A stretch of DNA of 64,000 nucleotides from assembly GCF_002865645.1 (NCBI RefSeq), contig NW_020194554.1, positions 1,116,001 through 1,180,000 of the forward strand, given 5' to 3'. Below the pieces are notes generated by a model, which searched no databases, had not been told where the DNA came from, and saw only the letters and a list, made by a program, of their open reading frames with translations. A program made the position numbers and the translations under genes. Shown here in pieces: positions 46,174 through 58,775 of this stretch; the stretch's first letter is position 1; each line of letters opens with the position of its first letter. This DNA comes from Hyaloscypha bicolor E (taxonomy: Eukaryota > Ascomycota > Leotiomycetes > Helotiales > Hyaloscyphaceae).

Positions 46174-46807
46174 TAGAGATAGAGGACAAAGAATGCCACC
46201 AGCAGTATAAATCTGTTTGATTTCACTTGGCTGCAGAGCTTGTTAATTACACTCTAAGTACAACGCAAACCCCGAGAGCTGAAGAAAGGAAAAGAAAGAT
46301 TTCTGGATGAAGTGATTTCATTCATTCATAGGACCACCATATTTTCCATAAAAGTATAATATTTTCATCCCATGTTTGGATAAGGCTGATCAAAAGGGAG
46401 GCTTCGATTATGTCAGCGTGTAGCCTCGTTTGGACTCGTGCGCCATTTGTGATAACGATTCGAATTCGTGCGATAAAGACATCTTTCAAACTCAACCCCT
46501 CCATTTTGCTTCTCTTGCAAGGTGTGTACCGCCAAGTCTATTGCACCAAAGCCTATCGGTGCAGTGACAGTGTCCTGCAAGATCGCGAGTTCCCGAAGAC
46601 GTCACCCCCACCACGAGGCTACACAGCAGCCAGCAGAAGAGGTTGGAGAACTTGAATGACATATTACGAATCCGCAAACAGAGCGCGAACTTAGGCGCAA
46701 TATATCTCACATACCTCACGCGTTAGGACAACTGTCCCAGTACAAATTCTCCCGAGCCCTATCTCGACGAGCTCTGGGACAGCACCAGGGCTAGGTCCCG
46801 CGTTGTC
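46174..46807. other. Intergenic, promoter of the DUF255 gene
   Basis: About 630 bp between two plus-strand genes. It must contain the pex16 terminator and the promoter of the following gene. Nothing else is recognisable. Confidence 0.5.
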
Positions 46808-49309
46808 ATGATGGCCGCACATCTTCGCGCGGTGGATGGTGAGAAACAGGGCCTCGGGCAGGCTCTTAAGGAGGGCTATAGTGAACCCACACCCAACTCA
46901 GAGGAGAAGAAAGAGAAGATTATCCTGTCGAATAAGGCTGGGGAGAGCAAGAGTCCTTATGTTCGAGCACACTCTTCAAACCCCGTTGCTTGGCAGATCT
47001 GGGGCGATGAAGCTATTGCTCTTGCTAGGAAGGAGAATAGGCTACTTTTTGTGAGCATTGGTTATAGCGCTTGTCATTGTAAGTCTCCCCGTTCCCAAAA
47101 TCTAGGAACTCGAGGCTGACGAGGAAGGGTGCCATGTCATGGAACGGGAATCTTTCGAGAATGAAGAAATTGCTGCAATTCTGAACGATGCCTTTATTCC
47201 TGTTAAGGTCGATAGAGAGGAGCGCCCCGACATTGATCGTATTTACATGAACTTTGTTCAAGCTACTACAGGTTCCGGAGGATGGCCTTTGAATGTCTTC
47301 GTTACGCCTGATCTGGAGCCTGTCTTTGGTGGAACTTATTGGCCGGGACCCATAAGCAACACCACACCGTTTGAAGACCAGGTAGACTTCCTCGGTATAT
47401 TGGATAAGTTGAGCACTGTTTGGAAAGAGCAGGAAGAGCGATGCCGGCGGGATTCCGCACAGATATTGCAGCAGTTGAAGAACTTTGCCGCGGAAGGCAC
47501 ATTTGGTGGTAGACTAGGTGAAGGTGCGGACGGTCTAGATATTGAACTGCTCGAAGAGGCCAATCAACATTTTGCTTCGACATTCGACAAGAAGAACGGC
47601 GGGTTCGGATCAGCGCCGAAGTTTCCCACTCCGTCTAAGCTCTCCTTTCTGCTTCGCTTAGCCCAGTATCCTCCGGTTGTCGTTGATGTTGTCGGGGCTG
47701 AAGACTGCCACAAAGCACAAGACATGGCTATTACGACTCTGCGGAAGATGGCTAGAGGGGGAATCCATGACCATATTGGAAATGGGTTCGCTAGGTACTC
47801 GGTCACCGCTGATTGGTCTTTACCGCATTTCGAGAAGATGCTCTATGACAACGCACAACTGCTCCATGTTTACCTGGACGGATTTCTTCTCTCGCGGGAT
47901 GCCGAGTTGCTTGGTGTAGTGTATGATATCGCAACATACCTAACCACTACACTAGCACATCCAGCTGGAGGCTTCTATTCTAGCGAGGATGCCGACAGTC
48001 TTTACAAAAGAGGTGACTCGGAGAAGAGGGAAGGTGCCTTCTACGTATGGACAAGGAGAGAGTTTGAGAATGTTCTTGGCTCGGAGACCGAACCTATTCT
48101 CTCAGCTTTCTTCAATGTCAGCGAGCATGGAAACGTGGAGCCAGAGAACGACGCACATGACGAATTTATTGATCAAAACGTATTGGCAATCGTGAGCGCG
48201 CCGAGCGAACTGGCTAGCACCTTCGGCGTGAAGGAGGAGGAGGTTGTGCGGATAATCAAGGAGGGAAAGGCGGCATTGAGAGCACATCGAGAAAAGGAAA
48301 GAGTGCGGCCTGGCCTGGATGATAAGATTGTTGTCAGTTGGAATGGTATTGCAATTGGAGCATTGGCGAGGACCGGTGCCGTCATCAAAGGATTCGACCC
48401 GGTCAAGTCTGAGGAATATCTTGGTTCTGCCATAAAGGCGGCGGGCTTCATCAAAGAGAATCTTTACGACGAATCCACACACACGCTATATCGGATATGG
48501 AGAGAAGGAAGAGGCGAGACGAAGGGCTTTGCAGATGATTATGCATTCCTCATCGAAGGACTGATCGACTTATACGAGGCAACCTTTGACGATAAATGGC
48601 TGCTTTTAGCCGACGACCTGCAGAGTAAGTGTATCCACAATGCGTACCGGAGTCTCTCTGACGAACTGCAGAATCCCAAATTTCCCACTTCTATGATAGC
48701 AGTGGCTCTGGAGCTTTCTTCTCCACGCACTCGTATGCTGCACATGTAATCCTCCGGCTCAAGGATGGAATGGACACCAGCGAGCCGTCAACAAATGGAA
48801 CCTCGGCATCAAATCTTTACCGCCTTTCTAGTCTCCTTAATGACGACTCTTATGCAACCAAAGCCAAACAAACAGTTGCGGGCTTCGAATCCGAGACTCT
48901 TCAATATCCTTGGCTCTTCGCATCATTCATGCCCTCTATTGTGGCCGGCCGTCTAGGCCTGAAAGGCGTAGTAGTTTCCCAAGGCGAAGAGATAGATGGA
49001 AACGGAAATAAGAAAATCAAGGAGTTTGAGAAGGCACCGAGAGGAGGACTGGGTACATTTGCTAGGTTGGATAGCGGCAGCACCTGGTTGAGAGAGAGAA
49101 ATGGGCTCTTAAGGAGTTTCGGGTTAGATGGCAAGACCAGGATCTTAATCTGCGAGAACGGCGCTTGCCGGGACGAGGGCAATGCTTCTGAAGCGGGTCT
49201 GGTAAAGGAGCCGCCCTTGGATGATTTGGGTGGTGTTACTGCTGCGCTGCCTGTGGTGGAGGAAATCACGGCTGTTCAAGACAAAGGCTCGGGAGTGATA
49301 CAGGAATAA
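46808..49309 (+). CDS. Thioredoxin-domain DUF255 protein (SPATA20/YyaL family)
   Basis: Three exons: 46,808-47,078, 47,128-48,624 and 48,672-49,309 (801 residues). Introns of 49 and 47 bp have GTAAGT donors, CTGAC branch sites and AG acceptors. Splicing restores the family signature SACHWCHVM..ESF.NE.IA..LN..F+.+KVDREERPDID. C89 and C92 form a thioredoxin-like C-H-W-C pair whose Trp codon is split by intron 1. The remainder is an (alpha/alpha)6-barrel with the conserved PKFP.P, GG..DH+GGGF-like (here GGIHDHIGNGFARYS), HFEKMLYDNAQL and EDADS motifs, and WNGIAIGALA. The second junction restores FYDSSGSGAFFS. Length matches human SPATA20. Biochemical function of the family is unsettled (proposed redox or sugar-epimerase-like role). 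Two adjacent ATGs are possible starts. Confidence 0.92.
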
Positions 49310-49637
49310 TGATACGCTGGATTTCCCACGAAGGATTTCTTGACCTTATGTCGAGGTTTTGTACGGAGCTGGCGTTTTGGGAGGCCTTCTATATGATTCA
49401 AGGCGAACTCGGACGGTAGGAAATGCATAGATAGAGGCCAATTAGGGGTTCACTTCAATAATGGAAATCTGAACTCAATCACCGAAAAAGGTGCCCCACG
49501 AGGTTGCTTTACTGGATTTTGGAGGAAGGACGTGAGGGGCAAGCCAGCAACAAGATTGGTATTTTTTGTTACTACAACTAAAGGCGAACCATACTAGCAT
49601 ATTTCCATCTTCCATAGCGCCACACAACCGAATTCCC
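49310..49637. other. Convergent intergenic spacer
   Basis: About 330 bp between two genes that end towards each other, holding both 3' untranslated regions. No further feature is seen. Confidence 0.5.
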
Positions 49638-51450
49638 CTAGAGCTCATCTTCGTCTTCGTCGTCAACGTCGTGCATGGAATCTATTTTGAAGTCAGTAAA
49701 TTGTGAATATAAATGTTTAGATATGATGACTTGCCGTCCGAATTCCATTCCTCGCTCTCCGGAGTGTGACTGCTCTCAGTATCGTGATCTGGTCCGTTGA
49801 TCACCACGTTGGCAATGAAGTCCCTCAAGCAACTCTGCACATCGGTTCCGCCCCATTCTCTCGACTGGAGGTCTCGCGAATCTTTGAAAGTAACCGGGCG
49901 GAAAGGATTCCCACTTTCTGACTTTTGCGAAAGAAGTGACATCTTCATGCTCGTGAGCTTGAGATCGAGCTTTGACAGCTGGCCAAAAAAGTTTGCCCAA
50001 AGATTGTCCCGGGATGACATGGTCGGTTCAGTCTGAAGCAACGATACCTTGTGCAAGCTGATGCTGCGCAGGGTGGCTCGGTGCTTCTGGATAATGTCAA
50101 GCAAGATCCTTGGCTTTACCGTAATCATGCCAATTTCCAATTGCCGGAGCTTGGTGAATTCGATGGGTTGTGGGGACTCGGGAAGGGATGTTGCCGCTGT
50201 GGTGTTGGGCGTTGTGGCAGATACTGGCTTCGATAGCCACGACAGAAGGCTGCCGTAGTCTTCTCCTCGGAAGAATCGAAAGTTCAGTCGAAGATGCTCC
50301 AGCTCAAGCAGTCTCGAGAGGAATATTTTCAAGAGATAGTTAGGGCATTCAGTCGGCACGTTATTGACATTGACGTAGGCAGGCTTGTATTCTGCACTCA
50401 GGTCGAGAAGGAGCGTGCGAATATTTCCAAGCACTGGTTGGACGAGGACGTCGACATAATTTGGTAAGTTGAAGGCATGGTCGTAGATACTGCTCTCCCT
50501 CAATATGATCTCAAAATTCTTTGGTCGAGAACCAGCTTTACCAAGGGAACGTAAAAGACTGAGAAACACTCTACTGAGATGCTCGGCATGGTCCAGTAGT
50601 CGGGTGGGGTCGGGGGGAAACCTCCCTGGGAGATCGAGTGAACGACCGGTCTCTTCCTGAAATGTCCGAACACCGTAACCTAGAAAGCATGCGAATAAGT
50701 TACTTTCTCCAAGCCACATTGCTAACTCTAAATTCCCAGCTTTCATTCGGAATCTTCCCAGTACAAGGACACTTACTATTCCATGCGTTGTAAGGATAAT
50801 CCCGGTTGCGAGTGCGTGAGCTCCAGTCACGGATTCCAACAGTTTCAAGATTACACAAATTTGAGAAAGCTATGGCAAGCATTTCGACATCCTGGTTGGC
50901 GTAGAGAAGGCTCATGTGTCCAACACACTCCTGTCGGAAGCGATTACTCTTGACATGATTTTCGGATTGGGGTGCTGGAACTGGCGGCATCATATGGTCC
51001 TGCCTCATTGAGGGTCGTTCCAGACCAAAGATCACATGGTTCAAGGATGATGACAATCTGGACCTTGAAATATCCACCAAGGCTTGCAGACTAAATTCGG
51101 TGATCATGAACTGCTTCTTGGTAAAGAATTCTCGGGCAAACGATGTGAAGAGTGTTTCCTCAATGCGTTTGCACGTGCGGCGAAGATTGCCATACTCGGG
51201 GGTAGTGCTGCAGGATCAGCATCAGCATTGTCGACCCAACGGTGTACGTCGAAGGGAATGAGAGAGGGAGAAGACCTTTCTTGATTTGCAGGAGGGTCAT
51301 GGGATTTTGAGAGGGAGGGAGTATCATAGATCAAAGGGGAGAGCTTTGGAGGCCTGCTTACAGGTTGGATGTGATCTGAAGAAGCACCTCCAGAGGGATC
51401 GTAGAGAGATGAGATATGCCGTTGTCTCCTGTGACCGTTGGGGCTGCCAT
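49638..51450 (-). CDS. F-box domain protein of the Leotiomycete expansion type
   Basis: Four exons on the minus strand: 51,450-51,362, 51,207-50,777, 50,679-49,735 and 49,681-49,638 (502 residues). The F-box is split by intron 1: exon 1 encodes HLSTIPLEVLLQITSNL, and exon 2 continues TTPEYGNLRRTCKRIEETLF..FA+EFFTKKQFMITEFSLQALVDIS, a pattern I know from many F-box paralogues in this class. The rest is rich in Leu and may form irregular leucine-rich repeats (LR.LEIGMI, LRSISLHKVSL). Intron 3 uses a GC donor (GCAAGT) with a perfect TACTGAC branch site, and leads to an acidic C terminus (DVDDEDEDEL). Likely an SCF substrate adaptor; target unknown. Confidence 0.82.
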
Positions 51451-51881
51451 TTTGTCGGGTTCAAAGTATTCAAGAGGGTGACGGGAATCGAAGACCGGGG
51501 CGAGATGACAAAATGCAAAGTCGAACCAGAACCGGACCAGAGCTTGGTTTAATGAAGCGACGTACTCAATGAATGAAATTTCTCCGAATAAATCCAGTTG
51601 AGGGTCAGAGAAGAAGAAAGGGAGGGCATGCTTAAAAGGAGCGCGAGGAAGGCAGAACCACGTGATAGCGCGAAATGGAGTCTGCCTAATTTAAGCTTAC
51701 TGAAGCCTAGCGACGCGCTGAAAATAAACAACTTAAATTCAACAACACCTCACCTCACCCTTCGAACGACATCCTCAATCGACAATCGACTTTCTCCTCC
51801 AGCAGGAGTTCTGGATTCGCTTCGGTCGAATAGATTGTACACAGCACCTCAACAACAACGACACCGGAGCAGCCGCCCGTG
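51451..51881. promoter_or_regulatory. Shared divergent promoter, F-box gene and PARP gene
   Basis: 431 bp separate the oppositely directed start codons and must contain both promoters. A CAACAACAACGAC-like stretch precedes the PARP start. No TATA box is certain. Confidence 0.65.
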
Positions 51882-54292
51882 ATGCCACCGAAGGCCGCCA
51901 AAAAGGCCCTGCCCCTGCCCCTGGCGGGAAGCATTATCGCCCTCAGCGGCAAATTCCCACGTTCACAATCCGCCATAGAGCAGGATCTCATCACTGCTCT
52001 GGGAGCCACTCTTACCAAGACTGTCACTTCTTCTACTACCCACCTAATTACCACCGACACCGATTATGAGAAGCTGCCAGCCAAGGTCAAGCAAGCAAAG
52101 TCACATGATGTGCAAATCGTCAAACTGCAATGGCTTGAGGACTGCTTGGATCAGAGCAAGAAATTGAGTGAGGGCGACTACAGCTTCGATGCTATGCCTG
52201 CTGAACCCACTACTAATGGCAAGGCCAATGGCTCTCGAAAGCGGAGTGCTGATGATGCGGATGACGATCCTCAGGCACAACCAAGCAAGAAGAAGACCAA
52301 ACCCACCAACGGCTCCACTTCGCAATCTCAACAAGCACCCAAAGCTAAATCCAAAGCAAACGGAGATGCCTCGGATGGTCAGACCAACATTGCGAAGTCA
52401 CACGATGTTCAAATTCCAGTCGACGAGCACTGTCCTCTCACGCATTATCGGGTGTATATTGATGACGATGGTGTTATTTATGATGCAGCTCTCAATCAAA
52501 CCAATTCTAGCGATAACAATAACAAGTTCTACCGCGTTCAGGTTTGTCATAGACCCATCCCTTGTTATTGGTTCACATAGCTAAAGAAACTCCCAGCTTC
52601 TCTTCAATGGTGGCCACTATCAGACTTGGACTCGCTGGGGCAGAGTCGGAGACCGTGGACAGAGTAAAACCCTTGGTTCCGGTGGTCTCGACGACGCTAT
52701 CAAGCAATTCAATTCAAAGTTCAAGGACAAGAGTGGCTTGGCTTGGGAAAACCGTGGCGACAAACCGAAGTCGGGTAAATATACTTTCATTGAGAGAACT
52801 TACGGCGATGATTCAGAGGACGAGGGTGATGATGCCCCAACCAAGGCTGAGAGCGAAGAGAGGCTGCCATCTCCCGAGTCGACACTCGCCCAGCCGGTTC
52901 AAGACTTAATGGAGCTCATCTTCAACCAACAGTACTTCGCTGCAACCATGACCGACCTGAATTACGACGTTAAAAAGCTGCCACTTGGAAAACTTAGCAA
53001 TTTCACTATCACTCGAGGCTATCAAGCTTTGAAGGACCTCTCCGCTTTGCTGAACGATCCCTCACTGGCACAATCCGAATACGGTACATCATACCAAGTT
53101 GCCACCGAGCAATTGTCGAATGCTTTCTACTCCCTCATTCCACATGCTTTCGGCCGTAACCGACCTCCAATAATCCAGAATCAAGCCATGCTCAATAAGG
53201 AAATTGACCTTCTCGATAGCCTGAGCGATATGAAGGATGCAGCCAATATCATGAAGAAAGAGCCGAAAGATATCGAGAAGATTAACGCTCTCGACCGACA
53301 ATTCAAGGGCTTGAACTTGGACGAAATGACCCCGCTAAAAAGCAGCAGCCCGGAATTTCTTGAACTCAAGAACTACTTGGTGGAGACGAAAGGCCAAACC
53401 CATCATGCCAACTACCAAGTTGATCAGATCTTCCGCATTGAACGCCAAGGAGAGAAGGATCGTTTCGATAAAAGCTCTTTCTCAGGACCCCCTCGTAACA
53501 GACGACTGCTCTGGCACGGTTCTCGCGCCACCAACTTCGGTGGTATCCTGAGTCAAGGTTTGCGTATTGCACCTCCAGAAGCTCCAGTATCTGGATATAT
53601 GTTTGGGAAGGGCATCTACCTGGCAGACATGAGTAAGAATATTTATTAGTAGTCTTCATCCACTTCACTCCCAACAGACCCCCCCTTTCCCTGATTTGCC
53701 TTCGCAACTCTCTAAGAGGATACAATTGCTAACTCTCTGCGCTTCAGGCTCCAAGTCTGCGAACTACTGCTGCTCGTACATCTCGGGTGGCACTGCTTTG
53801 TTGCTTCTCTGTGAGGCAGAGCTTGGCGATCCTATGCAGACACTTACAAACGCTTCGTATAGTGCCGGTGAGGATGCAAAGGCGAACGGAATGTTCTCAA
53901 CGTAAGTACATTCATCTTCTGCTCAAATATTGCCCTCTTCAGTGTCCAAACGGAGCATTCCACTCCTGCAAACAACTGGGGTCTTATTTCCCTCCCATTT
54001 CTCAATGGAAACATAACTGACTCGCATTGTTTAGCTGGGGCCAAGGTTTGATTGGTCCGAGCCTGTGGAAGGATGCCGAGTGTGTCCACCCGTCGCTGAA
54101 GGGTGTCAAGATGGTGAGTACAATCTGTCATGGGTTGATCAATACTTGGATTCTGATGCAGTTCTTTAGCCGGATATCAAAGTTAAGCCCGGCGACACAG
54201 GCGTCAATAATGCATACCTCCAGTACAATGAGTACATTGCATATGATATTGCCCAAGTTCGGCTTCGATATTTGTTCCGCGTTCGCATGTAG
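51882..54292 (+). CDS. Poly(ADP-ribose) polymerase (BRCT-WGR-PRD-catalytic)
   Basis: Five exons: 51,882-52,541, 52,597-53,632, 53,748-53,901, 54,035-54,113 and 54,170-54,292 (683 residues). Phases agree at every junction. Domains: BRCT (about 13-100), Lys/Ser-rich linker, WGR domain (about 190-300, W234-G235-R236), alpha-helical PARP regulatory domain (about 320-450) and the catalytic domain (about 470-683). The H-Y-E triad is complete: H527 in LLWHGSR, Y561 in GKGIYLADM, E664 in YNEYIAYD. The enzyme attaches poly(ADP-ribose) to proteins at DNA breaks using NAD+. This BRCT-first, zinc-finger-less architecture is the usual single fungal PARP, for example PrpA of Aspergillus. It ends with the typical short VRLRYLFRVRM. 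Confidence 0.95.
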
Positions 54293-56014
54293 AACAACCG
54301 AAAGGCAAAATTCTCCTGGGTATTATCGGTGAAGGTCATTGTGCGTTCTTCCCTCTAAAGCGTGTAGTAGACCATAGGTGTTACGGGAAGCGTGGAGTTG
54401 CAGTGGCTGAACATTTGTGCATGGAAAAGCTGTCATTTTGCAGGGTCACATTTCTTGATATGGCAAAGGAGTTGTCATCTCTGTTGTTGGGAGGGGACAC
54501 TGCGAGATCACTTGTTGCAGGCCTAGACGGGCACGGTCATTACGAAAAATACATCTGTAGCTAGAGCTAGAAACGGCTGTCTTTGCTTGATACGTCGGCC
54601 TGACGAAACATAGCTAGATAAAAGTATTGCACATGATATCAATGATTCCGTGGTCCCACTTAATCAGCGATCGCCCTCTGGGTTGGAGACGTTAATTCTC
54701 TGGTAGAAACAGCTTGCTTTTCCGTCATGTCCATCTTCCAAGACGAGACTTCTTTCCTGGTTGAGCGCCCACCTTAACAGACCGCAAGAAAATCCTAGCT
54801 CGAATTGATGGAAAGGATTAGATCCACGCGCTTTTGCCCAAAGGTGCAAAGTGGGAATTGAATTTGCGTTGCTGACAATTTGAAGGTGGGGGCCGTCGGA
54901 TGCGTTTGTCCAAACATCCGAGGACAATGAACACTCACGGTCCGCAACGACCCGCGAAGCCCAATCCGTTTCCCAACCTCCCCCTGCTTAAAAGAAAACA
55001 CGAATTGTGTAAACGCCAATGCGAAGAAGCGTAGGCTCGAAACGTGGAGCTCTGCTTACCTAAAATTCGTGGCTGGAATGTGCGACATCTTCTCAAACAA
55101 CCTTAACCTCACCACCTCTTCCATTCAAAAACATCTCAATTCATCATCGTTATCATCATCATCATCCACCCTATCAATAGAAGACAACCAATCAAAGACA
55201 GGCTCGCGTCAAGAACCAAGCCTTCGCCTCTCAAGTACAGATCACTGGTGGATTACTCGAAACCACTCAATCGGGACGGCATGCGGGCCGAAGGATATAT
55301 TTCACGGCGCGGCATGGCACAGACTTCATCCTCGCCATCAGCAATCATGGGGCTAAGCCATCCCACAAGCATATAAACACTATCCAGACATCACGTTAGG
55401 AACCTTTTGTTGTCTCGTCTTATCTTCATTCATCAGCTACTTTTTCGGCCGCGAAAAACCTAACCATTTGTTACGTTCCAAGCTCACATGCTTTCCAACC
55501 AGTTGTCTTGACCGTCGTCGTAAGGACATGCTCCGGAGCGCCAAAGGAAAGGATAGAGCCACCTGGTCGATGCACGCAAGCAAGCGTCTGACTCGTCAAG
55601 AATGAAGCCTCATCATCAATGAGAATGAAATAAAGGGTAATGTACAAGAAGGGGAAGATGTCTGTCCAGCCCGAGGTGCACAAAGAAGAGAACTAAGAAT
55701 ATCCCCCTCAATGGACACGACCCAATGATCCGATCCGAATCCTGCACAAAAAGCTGAAACGGGAATGGACACATGAGGTGGGGAGGCCAAACATAGTTCG
55801 AGGTTTTCAAAGTGTATGTTTCACCCTATCCAGAGGCGTGAGCTCTAATCCTAACATGTAAAGGCGGGATGTGTTGATGAGTTGTGTCGAGATAATTTGT
55901 GGCTGCGGACCAGCGACGGCGACAAACTACCTCCCAAAATCGTTCTTACAGGAAAGATCGCGCTCCCAGAGGGCCTCATATCATGATAGAACTTTTTGGC
56001 CCAATAACGAAGAT
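54293..56014. other. Intergenic between convergent PARP and CAP genes
   Basis: About 1.7 kb without a convincing gene. A small plus-strand frame from ATG 55,078 (92 codons, Ser-rich run encoded by a TCA repeat at about 55,137-55,166) has no recognisable domain and I do not call it. The rest contains only short overlapping frames. Confidence 0.45.
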
Positions 56015-57041
56015 CTACGAGATCGACGCATGGATAGTGGCATGTCCGAGAGGCTCGCTGATCTCGGAGTTGAACTCGCCAAGCACGTTTCCTTGAGGAC
56101 CGTAGTTGCAGACTGTTTTGAGCGTCAGTAAGAACAGTTGAGTCATGCAAGATATAAAACTTACCAGTATACCAGGAAGTCATGCCGAAGATTGTACCGG
56201 CGGCACACTGGACGGTGGCACATCCAACCTGGTTGCTGCCCTTCCAGATGACTTGAGTTGCATGCAAGAATTCGGGACCACTGGTCGATGGATCATCTAC
56301 ACCCCAAGGGATGGCCGCGAGTTCGCCATTGTACCATTCCTCGGTGATGGACCACTCAACGAGCGAGGCAAGATCCAAGCTACCGGTGTCGGACGTACCG
56401 TACGCAGCAAGGTTCTGGCCATATTTACCGCCATTCACATTCCTGTGTCGGCGTTAATACAGCGGTGTGAAAGGATGGGAATGAACTTACATGTTGTGTG
56501 CGAAGACGCAGCTGTCAGCTACGATCTTGGCCGAAGCAGCGAGTGAATCACTCCATGTCATATCGGAAGCAGAGTGGTTTGCCCGATGATAGTTGTGAGA
56601 ATCGACAGCAGCAGAGACATAGTCGGTTGGAGAAGCAGCTGGAGCGGCGACGGAAGGCGCGGGTTGTGGGACAACGGCGGCCGCCTTGGTGGTGGTTGGA
56701 GCTGGGGCGGCGAGAAGCTGATACTCAGGTGTTGAAATCGGAGCAGGAGCAGGTGTGGCGGTGGTGGTGGTCGAGGTTGTGGGAGCTGGTGGAGGGGGAG
56801 GGGGCGGAGGAGGGGGAGAGGAATGGGAGTGGGTGGCCTCATAGGGGTGGACATAAACCGTGCTGGAGACGACCACCGTCTGGACCAGCGCCGGAGTTGG
56901 AATGAGACCCTCGGTGACGGTGACGCAGATGGTCTCGGTGACGATATCCGTGACGATCTTGCGGGCGTGGAGTGCCCGGTGGGCCGGGGAGGCGGCGACC
57001 AAAGCAGCGCCGAAGGCTGCGAGCATGGTGGAGGAACGCAT
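56015..57041 (-). CDS. Secreted CAP/PR-1 (SCP) domain protein
   Basis: Three exons on the minus strand: 57,041-56,491, 56,442-56,165 and 56,112-56,015 (308 residues). Introns of 48 and 52 bp are GT-AG. The start MRSSTMLAAFGAALVAASPA is a signal peptide. A low-complexity region with a run of about 11 prolines (residues 76-86) and Thr/Ala/Pro-rich stretches (to about 140) follows and is probably O-glycosylated. The CAP domain spans about 142-308, with the family's HN.HRA.H (here HNYHRANHSASDMTW), Y.QNLA.YG, H..Q+IWK.S..VGCA and VCNY.P.GNV.GEF motifs. CAP proteins act outside the cell; fungal Pry-type members bind sterols or fatty acids, and some act as virulence factors. This member's role is unknown. 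Confidence 0.9.
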
Positions 57042-58559
57042 CTTGAACAATTTGGGGTGGGTTGTTGTCGGTTCGGACGGTTCGGGCTCGTTTTTGTATG
57101 ATTGCAGGTTGACCTTCGAGAAAGTGAGGCAGGAGTACTCCGGGTACAGCAATCGATCGATGAAGGGAAGAAAGATCGAGGGCAGTAATCGAATTGGCAG
57201 CACTGCTGTACTTATGATTCTGTCGAAGAATTGAGGGCTGGTGAGTGGACACGGGGGGGGGAGACAGTCGTGAATGTTCGGCGAGTCAACAGGAAAACTG
57301 AAGGAGTGACAGTATTGTATTGTTGCTGTTGTTGAACCTCACAAACCGAAGCGATGCAGAAGTCTCAAGGAGTGTAAGTGCCGCAGAACGACGAGAAGGA
57401 ATGTGGTGTATGGTTGAACGAAGAAGAAAGAACGAAAGTGGTGGTTAAGGTTGAGGTCCCAGGCTACGTGGAAGGTCGGAAGGTCGAAAGATGAACGTTC
57501 GGGAGAGGGAGGGAGGAAGGGAAGGGATTTCGCTAATAGGCTAGCGCGTCCGGGGTGAGCGTTGGGCAAGGGCATGGGCATGGGCAGTGGGCAGTGGGCA
57601 CGAACTAGAAAACCCAAAATTTGGATCGCAAGCGCCAGGGGCAGGGCAGGACAGGGCCGGGCAGGACAGACTGCAACCTGCAGCCTGCAACGCTCAAACA
57701 GCTAAGAGCGGGAGGCGGAGATATCATCGTGCAACCCATCTCGCCAACGCTCGACCTGTTGCTCACGGACAGGCTCACGGACAGGCTCACGAGAGCGAGC
57801 ATCAGCTGAGGAATTGGGGTACATTGGAGGTCTTCGTGCCTTCGTGTCTCCGTGTCTGTCATCCCATCTGCCTTGACCACCTTGTTGGAACTCGTAGGCG
57901 AGTGTGATTTATTTACAAAATGAAAAGTCCAAATCCTACGGCTTCCATGTCACGGCCAGGAGCAGCTTCCCTACAGCTCGTTTGCAGGCCAAGTTCAACA
58001 TTCCGTGGCTCGTAGCTCTCCTCGGACTGCAGTCGTTCGGGCCATGTCCCCTCGCCGTCTCGGCCGCCTGGGCTGCTGCACTGACTCTGGCTGCATTCTC
58101 ACCAAGTATTGGCCTCCATTTCCGTGCCTCGTTGTAGAGTTCGTGAGTCGTGACTCTCGTGTACTGCACCGTTTGATGCTGCAGAACATTGCATCCCCTA
58201 CAAGTGATTCAGTCGTCTAGAATTTCCCCAGTGGCAGGGGGCTGCCTCAAGATGTCTCTGGTTCATCCGATAAATCGGGATCCTTGGGGAAGTCGGACAG
58301 GCCTACCTGGCGGCACGGATCCTCTTCCTTCAGATTGAGATTGAGATTGCGATTGAGGGGCCGGGCACCTGACAATTCGCGGGGTGTGCTCTGCGAATTG
58401 CGCTGGCAGCAGTGCGTGAGGTTATTTCCAGGCGGGAGGCGTTTCTGGCATGCGACTTCAGGGGTCAAACAGCACGTCTCATTGGACGGAAACAAAGCGC
58501 TCCCGTACTGGTACCTGCATTTTAATCCAGGAACGGGTGAGAAAAGAAAAATCCAGGGG

Positions 58560-58775
58560 GGGATGGAGAGGGAGAGGGAGAGTGAGTGAAAGCGAGAGTG
58601 AGGGTGAGAGTGAGAGGGAGAGTGAGTGAAAGTGAGAGTGAGTGAAAGCGAGAGTGAGGGTGAGAGTGAGAGTGAGAGAGAGTGAGAGCGAGTGAGAGCG
58701 AGTGAGAGTGAGTGAGAGTGAGTGAGAGTGAGTGAGAGTGAGTGAGAGTGAGTGGGAGAGGGAGAGGGAGAGGGA
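58560..58775 (+). repeat. Polypurine (GAGTGA/GAGAGT)n repeat tract
   Basis: About 215 bp of almost pure purine on the plus strand, built of GAGTGA, GAGAGTGAG and GAAAGCGAGAGTGAGG units that recur at two levels. Translation gives Ser/Leu/Thr/His or Glu/Arg repeats in all frames, so the long frames crossing it are artefacts. Confidence 0.9.

Noticed and set aside
55078..55356. Possible small Ser-rich protein
   Set aside because: 92 codons with a TCA-repeat-derived Ser run and no homologue I can recall; not enough to call.
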